From contig JASBTC010000035.1 in the NCBI GenBank assembly GCA_030148625.1, positions 1-9,349 of the forward strand: a stretch of DNA of 9,349 nucleotides, in the 5' to 3' direction. The notes below the pieces were generated by a model. It had not been told where the DNA came from, did not search any database, and worked only from the letters and a program-made list of their open reading frames with translations. Of the stretch, positions 6,562 to 9,349 are shown piece by piece (the first letter of the stretch is position 1; each line of letters starts with the position of its first letter). The DNA comes from Sphingobium sp. (GTDB taxonomy: Bacteria > Pseudomonadota > Alphaproteobacteria > Sphingomonadales > Sphingomonadaceae). Position numbers and translations under genes: made by a program.

Positions 6562-6930
6562 ATGACCGACAAGCCGATCCTGCTTCCTGGTACGGATCAT
6601 CCGATCACGATCGAGGCCCATCCCGGGCGAGTCACCGTCACCGTCGCGGGACGGGCTGTCGCGGATACGCAGCATTCGCTGATACTGCGCGAAGCGAATT
6701 ATCCGCCGGTCCATTATATCCCGCGCGCCGATGTCGACATGGCGCTGCTCGAGCGGACCGATCATGCGACCTATTGCCCGTACAAGGGCGACGCATCCTA
6801 TTTCAGCATCCCCATCGGCGGCGACCGCTCGCGCAATGCAGTGTGGAGCTACGAGCATCCGCACGATGCGGTCGCGGCGATCCGCGATCATCTGGCTTTT
6901 TATCCCGATCGGGTCGACGCGATCGAATAA
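6562..6930 (+). CDS. DUF427 (beta-tent fold) protein
   Basis: A 122-residue cytoplasmic protein of the DUF427 family (PF04248), whose biochemical role is unsettled. Recognisable features are HPITIEAHPGRVTVTVAGRA at the N-terminus, VHYIPRADVDMALLERTDH before the core, the family hallmark TYCPYKGDASYFSI (about residues 71-84) and AVWSYEHPHDAVAAIRDHLAFYPDRV at the end. Full family length with no signal peptide or membrane helix. ATG 6562 is preceded by GGAGG (6549-6553) at 8 bases; the frame is open upstream to 6469, overlapping the transporter, but there is no homology there. It follows the transporter by 61 bases on the same strand and may share its transcript. DUF427 genes occur in many contexts, so the neighbourhood says little about its job. 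Confidence 0.9.
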   Translation: MTDKPILLPGTDHPITIEAHPGRVTVTVAGRAVADTQHSLILREANYPPVHYIPRADVDMALLERTDHATYCPYKGDASYFSIPIGGDRSRNAVWSYEHPHDAVAAIRDHLAFYPDRVDAIE

Positions 6931-6949
6931 ACGCTGCGTCCGTGCGCGC

Positions 6950-7001
6950 GATGGTGCCCGCAGGGCAACGTCGCGGCGAGCTTGGCACCTTGCCCTCCAT
7001 C
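6950..7001 (+). promoter_or_regulatory. Candidate leader stem-loop 1 upstream of the aminotransferase
   Basis: GATGG (6950-6954) plus AGGGCAA (6962-6968) pair with the continuous TTGCCCTCCATC (6990-7001), making a 12-bp stem with one 7-base bulge. Bulge bases TGCC (6955-6958) can also pair with GGCA (6984-6987) in the apical loop, which would form a pseudoknot. It abuts stem-loop 2 at 7002. It matches no riboswitch class I recognise. GC-rich DNA yields chance pairings, so confidence is modest. Confidence 0.35.
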
Positions 7002-7031
7002 CTGGTTGGCGCGACATTTCGCGCCAACCAG
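7002..7031. promoter_or_regulatory. Perfect 13-bp inverted repeat in the aminotransferase leader
   Basis: CTGGTTGGCGCGA (7002-7014) and TCGCGCCAACCAG (7019-7031) pair perfectly around a CATT loop, ending 12 bases before the Shine-Dalgarno AGGAGGA (7044-7050) and 29 before the start codon. The lack of a following T-run argues against a terminator. It could be an operator for a dimeric regulator or an RNA hairpin controlling the aminotransferase. The inverted repeat is certain; its role is inferred. Confidence 0.6.
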
Positions 7032-7060
7032 CATTGGAAATACAGGAGGATGCGAGCCCC

Positions 7061-8380
7061 ATGAATCCCGAACAGGCCGGTGGCGATCTGTCCGCCTTCT
7101 GGATGCCCTTCACCGACAATCGCGGGTTCAAGGCGCAGCCGCGCCTCTTCGCTTCGGCGGAGGGCATGTATTATCGCACGCCGGACGGGCGGCCCGTGCT
7201 CGATGCGACCGCCGGGCTCTGGTGCGTCAATGCCGGCCATGGCCGTCGCGCGATCGTCGAGGCGATCCGCGAACAGGCCGCCGAGCTCGATTTCGCGCCG
7301 ACCTTCCAGCTTGGCCATCCCAAGGCCTTCGAACTGGCGCGCGCGCTGGCGGACATGATGCCGGCCGGGCTCGATCGCATCTTCTTCACCAATTCGGGAT
7401 CGGAGGCGGCGGATACCGCGCTCAAGATGGCGCTCGCCTATCACCGCGCCAATGGCGAAGGCGCGCGGACGCGGCTGATCGGGCGCGAACGCGGCTATCA
7501 CGGCACCAATATGGGCGGCACCTCGGTCGGCGGGATCGGCGGGAACCGCCGCAGCTTCGGTGCGCAGATCTGGGGCGTCGATCATCTCTCCGCCACCTAC
7601 CGCGCGGAGGCGGCGTTCACGCGCGGACAGCCCGACACCAACGAGGACATGGCCGGCGAGCTCGAACGGCTGGTCGCGCTGCACGGGCCGGAAACGATCG
7701 CAGCCGTGATCGTCGAGCCCGTCGCCTGCTCCACCGGCGTGCTCGTTCCCCCGCGCGGCTATCTCGAGCGGCTGCGCGAGATCACGGCGCGGCACGGCAT
7801 ATTGCTGATCTTCGACGAGGTGATCACCGCCTTCGGACGGCTGGGCACCCCCACCGCCGCGCATTATTTCGGGATTACCCCCGATATCGTGACGATGGCC
7901 AAGGGGCTGACCAACGCGGCGGTGCCGATGGGCGCGGTCGCCGCCAGCCGCGCGGTGCATGACCGCATCGTCGAGGGTGCGCCGCGGGGCATCGAATTCT
8001 TCCATGGCTATACCTATTCGGGCCATCCGCTCGCCGCCGCTGCCGGGCTCGCCACGCTTTCGGTCTATGCCGAGGACAGGCTGTTCGCCCGCGCCGCCGG
8101 CCTTGCCGGCTATTGGGAAGCGGCGGTGCATCGGCTGAAGGGAGAGCGGCATGTCGTCGATATCCGCAATCTCGGCCTGATCGCGGGCATCGAACTCACC
8201 CCCAGGTCCGATGCGCCGGGGCGGCGCGCATTCGAGATCTTCCAGCGCTGCTTCGACGAGGGGCTGCTGATCCGCGTGACCGGAGACATCATCGCGCTGT
8301 CGCCGCCGCTGATCGTCAGCGAGGCGCAGATCGACGAGATCGTCGAGCGGATCGGCGCGGCGCTCAACGCGACCGATTGA
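7061..8380 (+). CDS. Class III PLP omega-amino acid (beta-alanine):pyruvate aminotransferase
   Basis: A 439-residue cytoplasmic enzyme, the usual length, that moves the amino group of beta-alanine or other omega-amino acids or amines to pyruvate, giving alanine and an aldehyde such as malonate semialdehyde. The N-terminus reads FWMPFTDNRGFKAQPRLFAS and then DATAGLWCVNAGHG, close to the beta-alanine:pyruvate transaminase (BauA-like) group. Cofactor residues are all present: NSGSEAAD (111-118, phosphate site), IFDEVITAFGR with Asp252 for the pyridine nitrogen, and MAKGLTN with Lys281 as the Schiff-base lysine. GYTYSGHPLAAAA follows the lysine as expected. ATG 7061 follows AGGAGGA at 10 bases; the frame runs upstream through the DUF427 gene but without homology. 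The 130-base gap to DUF427 holds two stem-loops, so it may be separately controlled. Its stop touches the stop of the convergent LysR gene. Family certain; the exact amine donor is not. Confidence 0.94.
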   Translation: MNPEQAGGDLSAFWMPFTDNRGFKAQPRLFASAEGMYYRTPDGRPVLDATAGLWCVNAGHGRRAIVEAIREQAAELDFAPTFQLGHPKAFELARALADMMPAGLDRIFFTNSGSEAADTALKMALAYHRANGEGARTRLIGRERGYHGTNMGGTSVGGIGGNRRSFGAQIWGVDHLSATYRAEAAFTRGQPDTNEDMAGELERLVALHGPETIAAVIVEPVACSTGVLVPPRGYLERLREITARHGILLIFDEVITAFGRLGTPTAAHYFGITPDIVTMAKGLTNAAVPMGAVAASRAVHDRIVEGAPRGIEFFHGYTYSGHPLAAAAGLATLSVYAEDRLFARAAGLAGYWEAAVHRLKGERHVVDIRNLGLIAGIELTPRSDAPGRRAFEIFQRCFDEGLLIRVTGDIIALSPPLIVSEAQIDEIVERIGAALNATD

Positions 8381-9346
8381 TCAGGCGGCCGCGCGCGCGA
8401 GCAGGAAGCGGCGGAGCGCGGCGATCGCGGGCGAGGACCAGCGGTCCTCGCGCGTGACGAAGGCATAGGTGCCCAGCTCGACCTGGCGCGTGCCGGGCAT
8501 CCGCACTTCGACCAGCGCGCCCTGTTTGAGATCGCGGGCGACCAGATAGTCGCTCGCCAGCGCCACGCCGCGTCCGCGCCGCGCGGCGGCGATGGCGAGA
8601 TGCGCGTGCCAGAGCAAAGGGCCCGCGATCCTGCCGTTCACGGCAACGCCGTTCAGCCGCAGCCAGGCGCGCCACTGCTCGTCATGTTCCTCGTGCAGCA
8701 AGGGCGCGTCGAGCAGGTCGGCGGGTGCTGCGTCGGCCAGTCGCGCCGCCATCCCGGGATTGGCGACCATCAGGATGGACGGGCGCGCCAGCGCCACGAA
8801 GCGCAGCCCCTTGCCGCCGGGACTGGGCGGCCAATCGTCGCCATAGAAGCGGATATCGATATCGGCCTCGCGCGCGAGCAGGTCGGCGGCGGCGTCGGTC
8901 GGGCGCAGTTCGACGCGATGATCGGGATGGAGCGCCTCGAAATCGGCGATCTGGTCGGTCAGCCATTGCGCGGCGAAGCCGGGCACGCACCAGAGCTTCA
9001 GGCTGCGCCCACGATGGCCGTCATTGTCCATCGCATCGGTCGTGGCATGCGCGATCTCGGCGATCGCGCCCGAGATCCGTGCGTGGAAACGTCCGCCCGC
9101 TTCGGTCAGCCGCAACCGTCCGCCGTCGCGGTGGAACAGGCCGATCCCCAGCCATTCCTCGAGCAGGCGGATATGGCGGCTGACCACGGCATGGTCGAGG
9201 TTGCGCGCCGCCGCCGCCTTGCGGATGCCGCCTTCGCGGCCGACCGCCTCGAACGCGCGCAATGCCGCGAAGGGCGGAATCGCCGCCGCATGCCGCGCGT
9301 CGCTGGCTTCGGGCGATGATGGGGCGTCGTCGGTCGGCTGCGGCAT
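8381..9346 (-). CDS. LysR-family transcriptional regulator (GcvA-like)
   Basis: A 321-residue regulator read leftward from ATG 9346-9344. The winged helix-turn-helix spans about residues 24-83: PPFAALRAFEAVGREGGIRK, then AAAARNLDHAVVSRHIRLLE with the recognition helix near 51-60, then LGIGLFHRDGGRLRLTEAGG. A two-lobed effector-binding domain follows (about 110-318), including RSLKLWCVPGFAAQWLTDQI and DIDIRFYGDD, which resemble the GcvA/AmpR branch. About 20 residues precede the first conserved position, slightly longer than usual. The start lies 3 bases from the window edge, so its ribosome site and any alternative upstream start cannot be seen. It is convergent with the aminotransferase with zero intergenic bases. 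LysR proteins usually regulate divergent genes, so its target may lie beyond the right edge; control of the aminotransferase is possible but unsupported. Confidence 0.92.
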   Translation of the reverse strand: MPQPTDDAPSSPEASDARHAAAIPPFAALRAFEAVGREGGIRKAAAARNLDHAVVSRHIRLLEEWLGIGLFHRDGGRLRLTEAGGRFHARISGAIAEIAHATTDAMDNDGHRGRSLKLWCVPGFAAQWLTDQIADFEALHPDHRVELRPTDAAADLLAREADIDIRFYGDDWPPSPGGKGLRFVALARPSILMVANPGMAARLADAAPADLLDAPLLHEEHDEQWRAWLRLNGVAVNGRIAGPLLWHAHLAIAAARRGRGVALASDYLVARDLKQGALVEVRMPGTRQVELGTYAFVTREDRWSSPAIAALRRFLLARAAA

Positions 9347-9349
9347 TGC

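Noticed and set aside
5148..6572. Open frame of 474 codons on the minus strand
   Set aside because: It runs antisense to the YkvI-type gene; the product is low-complexity and rich in Arg, Gln, Asp and Glu, as expected for antisense of GC-rich membrane-protein codons.
7002..7040. Intrinsic terminator after the DUF427 gene
   Set aside because: The perfect hairpin is followed by a mixed sequence (GCATTGGAAA) with no T-run.
1..9349. tRNA, rRNA, CRISPR, insertion sequence, prophage or defence genes
   Set aside because: Scanned on both strands; no array of spaced repeats, transposase, integrase, tRNA-like cloverleaf or nuclease/helicase defence gene was recognised.

Overview
The window is high-GC DNA from an alphaproteobacterium. 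Codon use, the alanine/arginine/aspartate-rich proteins, the protein families and a palindromic intergenic repeat of a style common in this class all suggest a sphingomonad (Sphingomonas or a relative); this assignment is inference. No mobile element, RNA gene or CRISPR array was seen. The DNA looks like ordinary chromosome, densely packed with eight genes, two of them at the window edges (one certainly cut, one ending 3 bp from the edge).

Region 1 (1-3204) is a regulated drug-efflux locus. A DHA2/EmrB-type MFS pump runs leftward off the window edge. Facing away from it is a tightly overlapped rightward operon: a TetR repressor, a small hot-dog-fold (PaaI-type) thioesterase and an EmrA/HlyD-type membrane fusion protein. 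The shared 66-69 bp promoter region carries a perfect 18-bp palindrome, ATATGATGATCATCATAT, lying in the spacer of the pump's likely promoter. It is the obvious TetR operator. The pump and its fusion protein are thus split onto opposite strands but probably controlled from one operator.

Region 2 (3205-5227) holds one large exported enzyme, an alpha-amino-acid ester hydrolase of the CocE/NonD (peptidase S15-like) superfamily. Its Ser-Asp-His triad and carboxylate cluster are all present and correctly spaced. These enzymes hydrolyse or transfer acyl groups of alpha-amino acid esters and amino-beta-lactams.

Region 3 (5228-8380) begins with a dispersed-type palindrome. Three rightward genes follow: a YkvI-type inner-membrane transporter, a DUF427 beta-tent protein and a class III PLP omega-amino acid:pyruvate aminotransferase. 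The aminotransferase is preceded by a 130-nt leader that can fold into two adjacent stem-loops, one of them a perfect 13-bp hairpin. A scavenging route (periplasmic hydrolysis, uptake, transamination) would make sense of regions 2 and 3, but only gene adjacency supports it.

Region 4 (8381-9346) is a leftward LysR regulator whose stop codon abuts the aminotransferase stop codon with no base between them.

No clearly new system was found. The items most worth a second look are the split efflux locus with its embedded thioesterase and operator, the fully conserved amino acid ester hydrolase beside an uncharacterised transporter, and the structured leader of the aminotransferase. There is no gene-free stretch over 300 bases; the longest gaps are about 120-170 bases and are described individually.
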